DNA of 64,000 bases from Spirulinaceae cyanobacterium SM2_1_0 (GTDB lineage: Bacteria; Cyanobacteriota; Cyanobacteriia; Cyanobacteriales; Spirulinaceae). Below the pieces are notes generated by a model. The model was not told the origin of the DNA. It ran no database searches and saw only the letters and a program-made list of their open reading frames with translations. Shown in pieces: positions 55,804 to 64,000 of this stretch (its first letter is position 1; the number at the start of each line of letters is the position of its first letter). Both the position numbers and the translations under genes were made by a program. Where the stretch lies: contig JAAUTY010000006.1 in the NCBI GenBank assembly GCA_012031265.1, positions 1-64,000 of the forward strand. The letters are read 5' to 3'.

Positions 55804-56676
55804 CTAGAGATAGTTTTGCAGGAGCAGTGCCAGTTTCTCCCTCGTTGTCTCTGGGGCACGGTCAAGCGGCGTCAGGATGGCGTATTTCAGGGCCGAGTGA
55901 GCTTCGGAGTTGGGTGGGTTGGCGGCGAGCGATCGCACTGCCGCGCGGATCACCTGCCGGGCATTGGTGGCATTGCGCTGCAAGTTGCCAATGATCATCT
56001 CGACGGTGACGCTATCGTGGTCGGGATGCCAGCAGTCGTAGTCGGTCACGAGGGCGAGGGTGGCGTAGGCGATCTCGGCCTCGCGAGCTAGCTTTGCCTC
56101 GGTCAGGTTGGTCATGCCGATCACCGCTGCGCCCCAACTGCGGTACAGATGCGACTCCGCCTTGGTGGAAAAAGCAGGGCCCTCCATGCAAAGGTACGTG
56201 CCGCCCCGGTGCAGGTTGACATCGGGCAGTTCCAGACTGGCAACCGCATCCGCCACGACTTGGGCCAACTGCGAGCAGATCGGGTCACCAAAGGCGATGT
56301 GAGCCACGATGCCTTCGCCGAAAAAGGTGGCGGTGCGGTCTTTGGTGCGGTCAATGAACTGGTCAGGAACCACCATATCGAGGGGCTTGATCTCGGCTTG
56401 CAGTGAGCCGACTGCCGAAGCAGAAATCAGGTATTCGACGCCCAGTTGCTTCATGGCGTGAATATTGGCGCGAAACGGGAGTTCTGAGGGCAGCAGATGG
56501 TGGTTGCGGCCGTGGCGGGCGAGGAAAGCGACGGGGATGCAATCCAGTTGACCGACGATGATCGCGTCGGACGGCGCACCAAAGGGGGTGGTGAGTTGGA
56601 TTTCTTCCAGGTCAGTCAGCGCCTCCATTTTGTAGAGACCACTGCCACCAATGATGCCAATCTGAGCTTCAATCAC
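55804..56676 (-). CDS. mtnP: S-methyl-5'-thioadenosine phosphorylase
   Basis: The 290-aa protein has the PNP/MTAP fold: [15 protein letters not shown] at the N-terminus, the [15 protein letters not shown] motif about residue 53 (MTAP type) and [15 protein letters not shown]. The [14 protein letters not shown]-like segment ([20 protein letters not shown]) marks the purine-binding side. It phosphorolyses methylthioadenosine to adenine and methylthioribose-1-phosphate in methionine salvage. The start is GTG at 56674-56676. Confidence 0.92.
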   Translation of the reverse strand: MIEAQIGIIGGSGLYKMEALTDLEEIQLTTPFGAPSDAIIVGQLDCIPVAFLARHGRNHHLLPSELPFRANIHAMKQLGVEYLISASAVGSLQAEIKPLDMVVPDQFIDRTKDRTATFFGEGIVAHIAFGDPICSQLAQVVADAVASLELPDVNLHRGGTYLCMEGPAFSTKAESHLYRSWGAAVIGMTNLTEAKLAREAEIAYATLALVTDYDCWHPDHDSVTVEMIIGNLQRNATNARQVIRAAVRSLAANPPNSEAHSALKYAILTPLDRAPETTREKLALLLQNYL

Positions 56677-56700
56677 GATTTTCGCCTCGTATCGTATGTT

Positions 56701-57312
56701 TTAGTTCGCCTGATCGAGATCGCTCAAAAACTCCCACCAGCGGTTCAGGGGATAGTAGACGACGGGAGCCCAGAGGCTGCTGAGGATCGCCGACGACAGG
56801 GCAATGCGTTGGTGATCAGCCCAGACCGCAGATACTTCGCGCGCACTTTGCAGGGAATATTGCAAGGCAGTAACCGTTTCGGCGACCACCGCCATGCCAA
56901 AGACGATCAGGGCGATTGAGATAAAGTCTTCTTGAATGTAGCGCTGCTTTTGGATGCGGGCGGTGAGGATACCGACGATGGTGAGGCTAACGATGTGGGA
57001 GGGGTAGTTGAAGACGACTTCTTGTGCGAAGGGATCACTCGCAGCGCCGAGGGGCAGGATGAGGGTATGGATTGAGGAGAGGCCGTCTTGGATGAGACCG
57101 AGGACGATACCGGCGATCGCCCCTTGCCAGGCGGTTCGTTTGACGCTCCAAACCACGACCCAAATCAACAGCCAATTGGGCCGAATCCCTAGCAACTCAG
57201 CACCAGGAAGTCGGGCGGGCAGGATGAGCAGACACAAGAGGACAGAGGCAACAACGACTAGCCAATCACAGAGCCGCCGCAAGCGCGGCGAGAATTCAAA
57301 TAGCCTTAACAT
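56701..57312 (-). CDS. mreD: Rod shape-determining protein MreD
   Basis: The 203-aa protein has about five hydrophobic spans and the MreD-like pattern, with GAIAGIVLGLIQDGLSSIHT in the middle. It belongs to the elongation complex that positions cell-wall synthesis. The order mreB-mreC-mreD is standard. It begins 21 bp after mreC and ends before mtnP, so the three genes probably form one transcript. The GTG/ATG choice at the ATG 57310-57312 is straightforward. Confidence 0.85.
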   Translation of the reverse strand: MLRLFEFSPRLRRLCDWLVVVASVLLCLLILPARLPGAELLGIRPNWLLIWVVVWSVKRTAWQGAIAGIVLGLIQDGLSSIHTLILPLGAASDPFAQEVVFNYPSHIVSLTIVGILTARIQKQRYIQEDFISIALIVFGMAVVAETVTALQYSLQSAREVSAVWADHQRIALSSAILSSLWAPVVYYPLNRWWEFLSDLDQAN

Positions 57313-57333
57313 GGCTCAAACCCTATCGGGCAC

Positions 57334-58080
57334 TCAGTACTTGCTCTCGAACGGATGCACGACGACCCACTCTAGGAAATCGATGGGAGCCGTGAGCCGC
57401 ACGGCAATCTCCGGTGCGGGACTCTTCTCCAAATTAACCGTCTCCACCTTGCCAACTGGGATGCCGGGTGGGAACAGATTACTGACCGGCGAAGTGACTA
57501 CTTGATCCCCTTCCTTGACATCAGGGACTTTTTCGTAAAACTCCATCACCGCTAGCTCCGAGCCATCACCACGCATGAAGCCCATGAAGCGGCTACGGGC
57601 GATCGCCGCACCCACTCGGCTAGCCGAATCGCTCACCAGAAGCACGCGGCTAGTGTGGGGCGTCACTTTGATCACGCGACCGACCAAGCCACCGGGACTG
57701 GTCACGACATCGCCTTCCTTAATGCCATGATCGCTTCCGCGTCCCAGAATTGCTTGCTTCCACCAGTGATCGACGCTGCGGCCGATGACCGGTGCCGTTA
57801 TCGACGGCAACTGCTGCGCCTCAGCATATTCCAGTAACTGCTTGAGCTGCGCGTTCTGCTGTTGCAACTCGACCAACTGAGTTTCCAGCTCGGTGACGCG
57901 CGCCGTTTGTAGGCGTTCCTCCAGCGGCGGGTCAGTCTGAAATGGTTGCACAAGTTGGGAGTACATTTCCGCAATCAGTGCGCCTTGGGTCTGACGAATG
58001 AACAGGGCAATCCCCAGAACAATCATCGCCAGAACCAACTGATAGCCGTACCGCTCCCACCAGCGACGCACTGAAAACAT
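57334..58080 (-). CDS. mreC: Rod shape-determining protein MreC
   Basis: The 248-aa protein has an N-terminal transmembrane helix (YGYQLVLAMIVLGIALFI), a coiled coil (about residues 50-90) and a periplasmic beta-domain with VIGRSVDHWWKQAILGRGSD, GLVGRVIKVTPHTSRVLLVS and GVKEGDQVVTSP-like DVKEGDQVVTSPVSNLFPPG. MreC bridges MreB and the peptidoglycan enzymes in the periplasm. It follows mreB by 77 bp. Confidence 0.93.
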   Translation of the reverse strand: MFSVRRWWERYGYQLVLAMIVLGIALFIRQTQGALIAEMYSQLVQPFQTDPPLEERLQTARVTELETQLVELQQQNAQLKQLLEYAEAQQLPSITAPVIGRSVDHWWKQAILGRGSDHGIKEGDVVTSPGGLVGRVIKVTPHTSRVLLVSDSASRVGAAIARSRFMGFMRGDGSELAVMEFYEKVPDVKEGDQVVTSPVSNLFPPGIPVGKVETVNLEKSPAPEIAVRLTAPIDFLEWVVVHPFESKY

Positions 58081-58157
58081 AATCCTTGCCTACCTGCTGT
58101 CGATTTTGAATCCTTGGCTGGAGCGATCGCACGGCGCGCGCCGCCCACAGCGGTTAT

Positions 58158-59201
58158 CTACAGGGTACGCGAACGACCACTAAAGACACGTTCGAGCTGT
58201 TTGAAGTTCTCCAGGACACGGCCAGTGCCCAAGACGACGCAGCTCAGGGGATCGGCGGCAATATGGGTCACGATGCCAGTCTCATGGCTGATCAGCGTAT
58301 CAATGCCATTCAGCAATGCGCCACCGCCCGCCAGCATGATGCCGCGATCAATGATGTCCGCTGCCAATTCCGGTGGCGTGCGCTCGAGGGTACGCTTCAC
58401 CGCATCAACAATCACCGAGAGCGGTTCAGACATACTCTCGCGGACTTCGGCGCTCTTGATCGTCACCGTCCGGGGCAGACCCGAAAGCAGGTGCAGACCG
58501 CGCACATCCATGGTGATCTCGTCATCGTCTGGGGTCGGATAGGCCGAGCCAACGGTGACTTTGATTTCCTCGGCGGTGCGTTCACCCACGACCAAGTTGT
58601 GGACTTTCTTCATGTACTGGGTGATCGACTCGCTGAGCTCGTCGCCCGCGACGCGCACCGATTCGCTGAGCACGGTGCCCTGCAAACTCAGCACTGCCAC
58701 TTCCGTCGTGCCGCCGCCGATGTCAATGATCATGTTGCCGGTCGGTTCCGCGACGGGCAACCCCGCCCCAATCGCTGCTGCTACTGGTTCGTCGATCAGA
58801 TATACATCGCGTGCGCCTGCTTGCGAAGCCGCTTCCATCACGGCTCGACGCTCGACCCCAGTGACCCCGCTGGGAATACCGATGACGATGCGCGGGGACA
58901 CGAGCGCGCGTCCTTCGTGAACTTGGCGAATGAAATGCTTGAGCATCAGCTCGGCGGTGTCGAAGTCGGCAATGACGCCATCGCGCAGGGGGCGCAAGGC
59001 AACGACATTGCCGGGAGTACGACCCAACATTTTCTTGGCATCTTCGCCGACCGCGAGCGGCACTTTCAGATCTTGGTCAATGGCCACGACCGATGGTTCC
59101 TGGAGCACAATGCCTTTGCCTGATACGTACACCAGTGTGTTCGCCGTACCGAGGTCAATACCCATGTCTCGCGACAGGGAGAAGCGACTAAAAAAACCCA
59201 C
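58158..59201 (-). CDS. mreB: Rod shape-determining protein MreB
   Basis: The 347-aa actin homologue starts GTG with MGIDLGTANTLVYVSGKGIV (phosphate 1 near residue 13), IIDIGGGTTEVAVLSLQGTV (phosphate 2) and GIMLAGGGALLNGIDTLISH (adenosine site). It forms membrane-bound filaments that organise the elongation machinery. The length is normal. The gene is divergent from ssb, and the intergenic region 59202-59489 is AT-rich. It leads the mreBCD run. Confidence 0.97.
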   Translation of the reverse strand: MGFFSRFSLSRDMGIDLGTANTLVYVSGKGIVLQEPSVVAIDQDLKVPLAVGEDAKKMLGRTPGNVVALRPLRDGVIADFDTAELMLKHFIRQVHEGRALVSPRIVIGIPSGVTGVERRAVMEAASQAGARDVYLIDEPVAAAIGAGLPVAEPTGNMIIDIGGGTTEVAVLSLQGTVLSESVRVAGDELSESITQYMKKVHNLVVGERTAEEIKVTVGSAYPTPDDDEITMDVRGLHLLSGLPRTVTIKSAEVRESMSEPLSVIVDAVKRTLERTPPELAADIIDRGIMLAGGGALLNGIDTLISHETGIVTHIAADPLSCVVLGTGRVLENFKQLERVFSGRSRTL

Positions 59202-59489
59202 GCGTTTCTACGCCCCTAACGTCTAACAGTTGCGTAATTGCTAATGCTGATTGGACATCTTACGATGTAATCGAAGTGGATCTTATTACGTTTTTCCACT
59301 TGCGTCTAGATAAATGCGACAATTTATATCACGCTCGTCTAGACAAACCGTCCACCAACTCACCTGCTTCTTTCGGGGGATGGGATGGGCATTCCGGATC
59401 GAGTGAGTGAGAAATTTTGGCGAACCGGATGGCGATCGCCATCTGCCCCCGCTTTGAGCCATGCCGCTGCGCCAGCAGAGACTGTAATT

Positions 59490-59855
59490 ATGGATCTAAA
59501 CCTTGTTAACTTGGTCGGTCGCGCCGGGGCTGACCCAGAATTGCGTTACTTCGACTCCGGCAAGGTCAAATGTACCTTTTCGCTCGCCGTCAATCGCCGC
59601 AGCCGCAAGGCGGATCAGCCCGACTGGTTCCGCCTCGAGCTTTGGGATCGCACCGCTGAGATCGCGGGCGATTATGTCAAGAAGGGTAGCCTAGTCGGGA
59701 TCCAGGGCACACTGAAGATTGACACTTGGACGGATCGCGACGGGCGCGATCGCTCCTCACCGGTCATTCGTGTCAGTCAGCTCGATCTCCTGGGATCACG
59801 ACGTGACAATGACCCCAGTAGTGTCGGCGGCTATGCAGAGGATGACGAGTTCTAG
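59490..59855 (+). CDS. ssb: Single-stranded DNA-binding protein
   Basis: The 121-aa protein has one OB fold: LNLVNLVGRAGADPELRYFD, FSLAVNRRSRKADQPDWF and GTLKIDTWTDRDGRDRSSPV. The acidic C-terminus ends GGYAEDDEF, close to the DDE-x-F tail that SSB uses to recruit partners (the common tail is DDDIPF). It is shorter than the E. coli protein, as is typical of cyanobacteria. I chose the ATG at 59490; the longer in-frame start at 59385 adds 35 residues that look untranslated. Confidence 0.9.
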   Translation: MDLNLVNLVGRAGADPELRYFDSGKVKCTFSLAVNRRSRKADQPDWFRLELWDRTAEIAGDYVKKGSLVGIQGTLKIDTWTDRDGRDRSSPVIRVSQLDLLGSRRDNDPSSVGGYAEDDEF

Positions 59856-59876
59856 CGATCGCCCCGCACTCTGGGT

Positions 59877-60593
59877 TTAGTAACCAATCTCCAGCGTGAC
59901 AGAAGCTTGCACCAATTGCTGACCGCCGATCACCGGCGTATCGGCTGGCGCACTTTCCAACATCGCGTTTTGCATTCGCGGCAGGGGGGCGGTTTGATTG
60001 TCATTAATATGAATGCGGACGATCTCTTGGGCACTGAGACCGAGGCTGTCGAGTACCACATCAGCTTGCTGACGAGCGTCGGCAGTGGCTTCACGCAAGG
60101 CGGCTTGTTCAGCCGTGGTGATCGCGGCTTCATCGGCCAGGAAATTGATGCCATCGATCTGGGTTGCCCCGGCTCGAATCGTCGCGTCGATGACCTCACC
60201 AGCGGCAGGGGTCGGAACCTGGAAAGCGACGCTATTCGTGCCGACGTAGCCCACCAAGCGGCGCTGGCGATTTTCAAACGTGTAGTCGGGCTGCAAGCGG
60301 ATGCCCGTGGTTTGCAAGCGCTCAACGGCGCGCGATCGCAACAAGTCCACCACTGCGGTTGTGCGCTCAGCCACCGCTGCCTGCACCTCAGCCGCGGTCG
60401 CGCCGCGTACCTCGACGCCAAGCTGGATGCGCGTGATCGTCGTCTCAACCGCGACTTCGCCGACGCCGGTAACCGTCAGGGTACGCTCTAGTGCCTCTTG
60501 GGCACGGGCGCTCAGCGGTAACAGTCCGCTGAACAAAGCCAGTCCACAGGCTAGAGCGGTTGTCCGGGGGTGTATCAGGGAATGGATCATCAC
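59877..60593 (-). CDS. SIMPL-domain (DUF541) secreted protein
   Basis: The 238-aa protein has a signal peptide (TALACGLALFSGLLPLSARA). The SIMPL domain follows: LERTLTVTGVGEVAVETTIT, RIQLGVEVRGATAAEVQ and LLRSRAVERLQTTGIRLQPD. Family members (for example YggE) are linked to oxidative stress tolerance, with no clear biochemistry. It ends 21 bp from the convergent ssb stop. Confidence 0.85.
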   Translation of the reverse strand: MMIHSLIHPRTTALACGLALFSGLLPLSARAQEALERTLTVTGVGEVAVETTITRIQLGVEVRGATAAEVQAAVAERTTAVVDLLRSRAVERLQTTGIRLQPDYTFENRQRRLVGYVGTNSVAFQVPTPAAGEVIDATIRAGATQIDGINFLADEAAITTAEQAALREATADARQQADVVLDSLGLSAQEIVRIHINDNQTAPLPRMQNAMLESAPADTPVIGGQQLVQASVTLEIGY

Positions 60594-60773
60594 TGTCGTT
60601 AAAACTCCTCCATGTTTGTTCTAGTCCGATGCTAGACGAGGGGCGTCCACACCAGCCTGGCGGTTACAAAAATGGTAGCCAGGAGGCTGCTGGCGATCGG
60701 GTTCATCCCACTTTGACGGTGCGGCAGCCCACTCTGTGAGCAGCCGCTGCTCGCAAGCGTCCATGACCAAAGA

Positions 60774-60878
60774 TGCCGTTATGCGGAGTTTTGAGTTTTG
60801 AGTTTTGAGTTCTGAGTCTCGGCAATACGGGAATCCTGTGGATTTTGAATGGGCATCTCATTGCCGCCGTCTTGTCTC
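60774..60878. repeat. Degenerate copy of the CTAG-bounded element (copy 7)
   Basis: The core reads GCCGTTATGCGGAGTTTTGA, then TTTTGAGTTCTGAGTCTCGG, GAATCCTGTGGATTTTGAAT and GGGCATCTCATTGCCGCC, in the same order as other copies. The CTAG boundaries are lost (the ends read GATGCCG and TTGTCTCGG). It lies in the gap between the SIMPL and pentapeptide genes; the rest of 60594-60945 shows no other feature. Confidence 0.7.
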
Positions 60879-60945
60879 GGCGCTCCGATCGATTGCACCG
60901 GGGAGTCGCTAAGCTGGCTGTATAGAGTCAGCGAACAGCCTGAGT

Positions 60946-62295
60946 GTGAGGCCTTTGTCTGTGATTTTTCCCCAGTTTATGGCGTTGGCGGCTCGACGGG
61001 CGGGTTGGGTTGTGGGTGGGCTGGCGATCGCCCTCACCCTCAATCCAACCGCCCAGGCTGCCGATGCCGAAGATCTTGCCCGCCTACTCGCTACCAACGA
61101 GTGCCGCAACTGCGACCTGCGCGACGCGGCCTTGGAGCGTGCCCAGTTGCAGAACGCCGATCTCTACCAAGCCGATCTCCGGGGCGCGCGCTTGCAGGGG
61201 GCAAATCTAGCCGGGGCAAATCTCGAACGCGCCGAGTTGCAGGGCGCGCAACTCACTGTGGCCAATCTCCGCGACGCCAACCTGTATCAAGCCCGCCTCG
61301 ACCCGCGCCGCCTCGACCCGCCAGACGGCAGCGACATCGCAGGCGATCTGTTGGTGATTACGAATCTGGACAGTGCCGACCTCCGAGGGGCCGACCTGCG
61401 GGCGGCAACGCTCGACGCGGCGACCTTGAGCCAGGCTGATCTGCGCGGCGCGAACTTGGCCTTTGCCAGCTTGCTCAGCACCAATCTGGTTCGGGCGAAT
61501 CTCGCGGACAGCATTCTGGCCGGCGCGCGCCTCTCGAGTGCGAATTTGACCAGTGCCAGCCTCAGCCGCGCCGATGCGCGGGGGACGCAACTCGATAGCA
61601 GCACGCTCAGCGGTGCCCAGCTTGATGCCGCCGATCTCAACACGGCGAATCTCCGGGGTGCGAATTTGAGCGCAGCGGCGGCGATCGCCACTAATTTCAG
61701 TGGGGCCGATCTGACGGGCGCGAATTTGTCCCGTGCTGACCTGACGGCAGCGGAGTTGCAGCGAGCGAATCTGAACAGTGTCAGTGCCCATGACCTCAAC
61801 CTCTTCCAGGCGGGGGGGCATTTTTCGACTTGGCGGGGAGCTGATCTACGGGAGGCGAATCTGTCTCGGGCAAAACTGGCGATCGCCGACCTCACGGCTG
61901 CCAACCTCAGCGGCGCGCAACTCGCCGATGCCTATCTCTACAGTGCTCAGTTGGGTCAGAGCAATCTCAGCGGCACTGATCTAACGCGGGCCGTGCTGCG
62001 AACGGCTAACCTGACCGATGCCAGTCTGATCGGCGCGACGCTAGCACAAGCGGATCTGACCCGTGCCCAGCTTGTCCGCGCTGACCTGACCTACAGCAAC
62101 CTCACGGAAACGGACTTCAGCGGCAGCAACCTGGCTGATGCTGATCTTCGCTACGCCAATCTACAAACCGTGGTGTTCGAGGCGGCCTACATCGCGGGCA
62201 TTGACCTGACTGAGGCGAATATTCAGGACACGGATTTTAAGGGGGTGATTCGGCCGGAGCGATCGCCCAATTTTCCCAGCGTGATCAACGAATGA
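60946..62295 (+). CDS. Secreted pentapeptide-repeat protein
   Basis: The 449-aa protein has a signal peptide (VVGGLAIALTLNPTAQA) and about 60 consecutive A-(D/N)-L-x-x pentapeptides, starting around residue 45 (ATNECRNCDLRDAALERAQL) and running to about 435. A short interruption holds DPRRLDPPDGSDIAGD, and another HDLNLFQAGGHFSTW. This should fold as a long right-handed quadrilateral helix in the periplasm or lumen. The ATG at 60979 is an alternative start that keeps the signal. The role is unknown. Confidence 0.78.
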   Translation: MRPLSVIFPQFMALAARRAGWVVGGLAIALTLNPTAQAADAEDLARLLATNECRNCDLRDAALERAQLQNADLYQADLRGARLQGANLAGANLERAELQGAQLTVANLRDANLYQARLDPRRLDPPDGSDIAGDLLVITNLDSADLRGADLRAATLDAATLSQADLRGANLAFASLLSTNLVRANLADSILAGARLSSANLTSASLSRADARGTQLDSSTLSGAQLDAADLNTANLRGANLSAAAAIATNFSGADLTGANLSRADLTAAELQRANLNSVSAHDLNLFQAGGHFSTWRGADLREANLSRAKLAIADLTAANLSGAQLADAYLYSAQLGQSNLSGTDLTRAVLRTANLTDASLIGATLAQADLTRAQLVRADLTYSNLTETDFSGSNLADADLRYANLQTVVFEAAYIAGIDLTEANIQDTDFKGVIRPERSPNFPSVINE

Positions 62296-62446
62296 GCCAG
62301 AGCCGCTGCGCCTGACGCCACACCGTAGTCAACACCAGCGTTTGCAGAATGTAACAATTGCCGACTTTGAGCGGGTTTGCGCCCCCGTTCCCCTATGATT
62401 GAGGTTAATCTTTGTAAAAAATTCTAAGATAACTGGAGGTTCAAAC

Positions 62447-63205
62447 GTGGCCATTCCTTTATTGGAATATGCGCCCAACAGCCAGAACCAGCGTGTTGCT
62501 GGCTACGAGGTGCCTGGTGAAGAGCAGCCGATGATGTATTCCACCGTCAGCTTGCCCGCAGGCGACGATATGCAGGGTCTCATCTGGGCAGCTTACCGGC
62601 AGATTTTTAGCGAACATCAGCTTCTGAAGTCCAACCGCCAAACGATCCTGGAATCGCAACTGCGGTTTGGGCAACTTCGCGTGCGCGACTTCATTCGTGG
62701 CTTGCTGCTTTCGGAGCCGTTCCGCCTGTGGAACTACGAGCCAAATGACAACTATCGCTTCGTGGAACTCTGCGTACAGCGGGTTCTCGGCCGCGATGTT
62801 TACAACGAGCGCGAAAAAATTGCTTGGTCGATCGTCCTGGGAACGCGGGGGATCGAGGGCTTCGTTGATGATTTGCTCGATAGCGACGAGTACATGGAGA
62901 GCTTTGGTTGGGACACCGTTCCCTATCAGAAGCGCCGCGTCCTGCCGCAGAAAGCGGCTGGTGAAACGCCGTTCAACCTGAAGACGCCGCGTTACGGCCC
63001 CTACCACCGCTCGCAGCTCGGCTTCCCGCAGATGGTTTGGCAAAATGCGGTGCGTCGCTTTGTGCCCCAGGAGAAGCAGCCTGCCGCCGGTAACCCGGTC
63101 AATTTCTTGGCGATGGCTCGTGGTCTGAACAGCGCTAAGGGGGTTCTTCCGCCCAAGGTCTCGGCCATGAGCATTAATATTGGTGCATCGGTGCCGCGTC
63201 GCTAA
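62447..63205 (+). CDS. cpcG: Phycobilisome rod-core linker polypeptide
   Basis: The 252-aa protein starts GTG with [20 protein letters not shown], close to the conserved CpcG N-terminus. The pfam00427-type linker domain reaches about residue 185: [40 protein letters not shown] and [20 protein letters not shown]. It attaches phycocyanin rods to the allophycocyanin core. The C-terminal tail ([13 protein letters not shown]) is the expected attachment part. GGAGG lies 7 bp before the GTG. Confidence 0.94.
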   Translation: MAIPLLEYAPNSQNQRVAGYEVPGEEQPMMYSTVSLPAGDDMQGLIWAAYRQIFSEHQLLKSNRQTILESQLRFGQLRVRDFIRGLLLSEPFRLWNYEPNDNYRFVELCVQRVLGRDVYNEREKIAWSIVLGTRGIEGFVDDLLDSDEYMESFGWDTVPYQKRRVLPQKAAGETPFNLKTPRYGPYHRSQLGFPQMVWQNAVRRFVPQEKQPAAGNPVNFLAMARGLNSAKGVLPPKVSAMSINIGASVPRR

Positions 63206-63351
63206 CGGGCGATCGCCGCTACTGCTGCACTAATTCAGCAGCCGCACGTGACAGGATCAGCAGGTTTTGGAGCCACTTGTTGAGTTTTGTTGGGTGCGGC
63301 TGCTTGGTGTCTGGCGATCGCCGTGCCACCGTCCAATTCAATCAGCCCCCT

Positions 63352-64000
63352 TCAGTCAGTAGGCATCTGACTCGGAAGCTGCCCCTGACCCTTCGCCGCA
63401 TACATGGCGCGATCAGCCAGCTCGATCAGAGCTTCTATCTCGCCGCCATCAGTAGGGTAAATGCTCGCGCCGATACTGGCCGCGATCGACACGCTCTGCC
63501 CCTCCAACATGAAAGACTGGGCGAGAGTGGCATGAATTTTGGCAATCACGATCTCGATATCATTAATCTCGGCAATCCCTGGCAAGATAGCCGTGAACTC
63601 GTCGCCGCCGAGACGCGCCACTACGTCGCTACCGCGCAGGCAATTTTTGAGGCGACCGGCAACGGCTTTGAGCAACAGATCGCCAATGTGGTGGCCGAGG
63701 CGGTCGTTCACCCCCTTAAAATCATCAAGGTCAAGGTAAAGTAGGCCGACATACTGGGCTTCGCGCTCAGCCCAGGCAAGAAATTGTTCGAGACTTTCAT
63801 AAAAATGCTTACGGTTGGGCAGCCCCGTCAGGGAGTCGTAGTAAGCCAGATGATGCAGTCGATGTTGGGCATCTTGGAGCTGGGCGTTGGAGCGGCTGAG
63901 TTCTACAGCCGTGCGGCGTAGGTCATCCTCGACCCGCTTGCGTTCGGTGATGTCGCGGATTGCCCCGACCAGAAAGACGTTACCAGCTGCATCGCAGTGT
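63352..64000 (-). CDS. PAS-GGDEF diguanylate cyclase (partial)
   Basis: The last ~216 residues are in the window and the gene continues beyond base 64000. A PAS/PAC C-terminus (VFLVGAIRDITERKRVEDDL) leads through a coiled linker to LAYYDSLTGLPNRKHFYESL and the active-site RLGGDEF. An inhibitory RxxD (RGSD) lies five residues before GGDEF, so product feedback is likely. It makes cyclic di-GMP. The C-terminus (MYAAKGQGQLPSQMPTD) ends at 63352. No EAL domain follows. Confidence 0.9.
   Translation of the reverse strand, partial: HCDAAGNVFLVGAIRDITERKRVEDDLRRTAVELSRSNAQLQDAQHRLHHLAYYDSLTGLPNRKHFYESLEQFLAWAEREAQYVGLLYLDLDDFKGVNDRLGHHIGDLLLKAVAGRLKNCLRGSDVVARLGGDEFTAILPGIAEINDIEIVIAKIHATLAQSFMLEGQSVSIAASIGASIYPTDGGEIEALIELADRAMYAAKGQGQLPSQMPTD

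Noticed and set aside
61100-62250. Apparent 15-bp periodicity
   Set aside because: It is explained by pentapeptide repeats of the encoded protein.

Overview
The window comes from a cyanobacterium. A rod-core linker of the phycobilisome (CpcG-like), a high-light-inducible protein, a cyAbrB regulator, several cyanobacteria-restricted DUF families (DUF3082, DUF3318, DUF3531) and dense GCGATCGC (HIP1) octamers all point the same way. Base composition is GC-rich, apart from a visibly AT-richer island at about 48.2-51.4 kb. The genus cannot be fixed from this sequence alone.

Layout. At 0-7 kb a xylanase-like gene end is followed by a minus-strand run: dynamin-like GTPase, yidD, a lasso-cyclase-type asparagine synthetase homologue, a 56-residue lasso-like precursor peptide and an HPr-kinase-like protein. 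At 7-31 kb lie mostly housekeeping genes: rimM (frameshifted), 1-Cys peroxiredoxin, gamma-glutamyltransferase, an OmpA-like protein, hli, a nucleoside transporter, accC, rsmB, moaC, tRNA-Arg(ACG), a SNF2 helicase, lgt, a HAD phosphatase, gpmI and sdhB. At 31-42 kb come a cyAbrB regulator, a CPBP protease, a two-domain PPK2 enzyme, a YdcF protein, a squalene/phytoene-synthase-family enzyme, hpnA and a cysteine desulfurase. At 42-47 kb is an acidic/neutral amino-acid ABC transporter: binding protein, two permeases and ATPase. At 48-55 kb is a surface-glycan and pilus region: a SPINDLY/O-GlcNAc-transferase-like protein, a type IV pilin, a methyltransferase and a GT2 glycosyltransferase. At 55-64 kb lie gatC, mtnP, mreBCD, ssb, a SIMPL protein, a pentapeptide-repeat protein, cpcG and the end of a PAS-GGDEF protein.

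Two things stand out. First, the unannotated precursor gene at 2065-2235 carries the lasso leader motif Y-x-x-P-x-L-x-x-x-G-x-x-x-x-x-T. It sits 14 bp after the cyclase gene and 20 bp before the kinase gene, yet no leader-peptidase (B1/B2) gene is visible nearby. Second, a family of short interspersed elements (about 97-111 bp per unit, compound at some loci) is bounded by CTAG and lies repeatedly on TAG stop codons. One copy interrupts a decayed Uma2 gene, and removing the element plus one CTAG restores the frame there. This suggests a non-autonomous mobile element with a CTAG target duplication.

Four genes (xylanase end, rimM, an amino-acid permease and a methyltransferase) each look broken by loss of one base, mostly in a short homopolymer. 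This fits sequencing or assembly error better than four independent inactivations.
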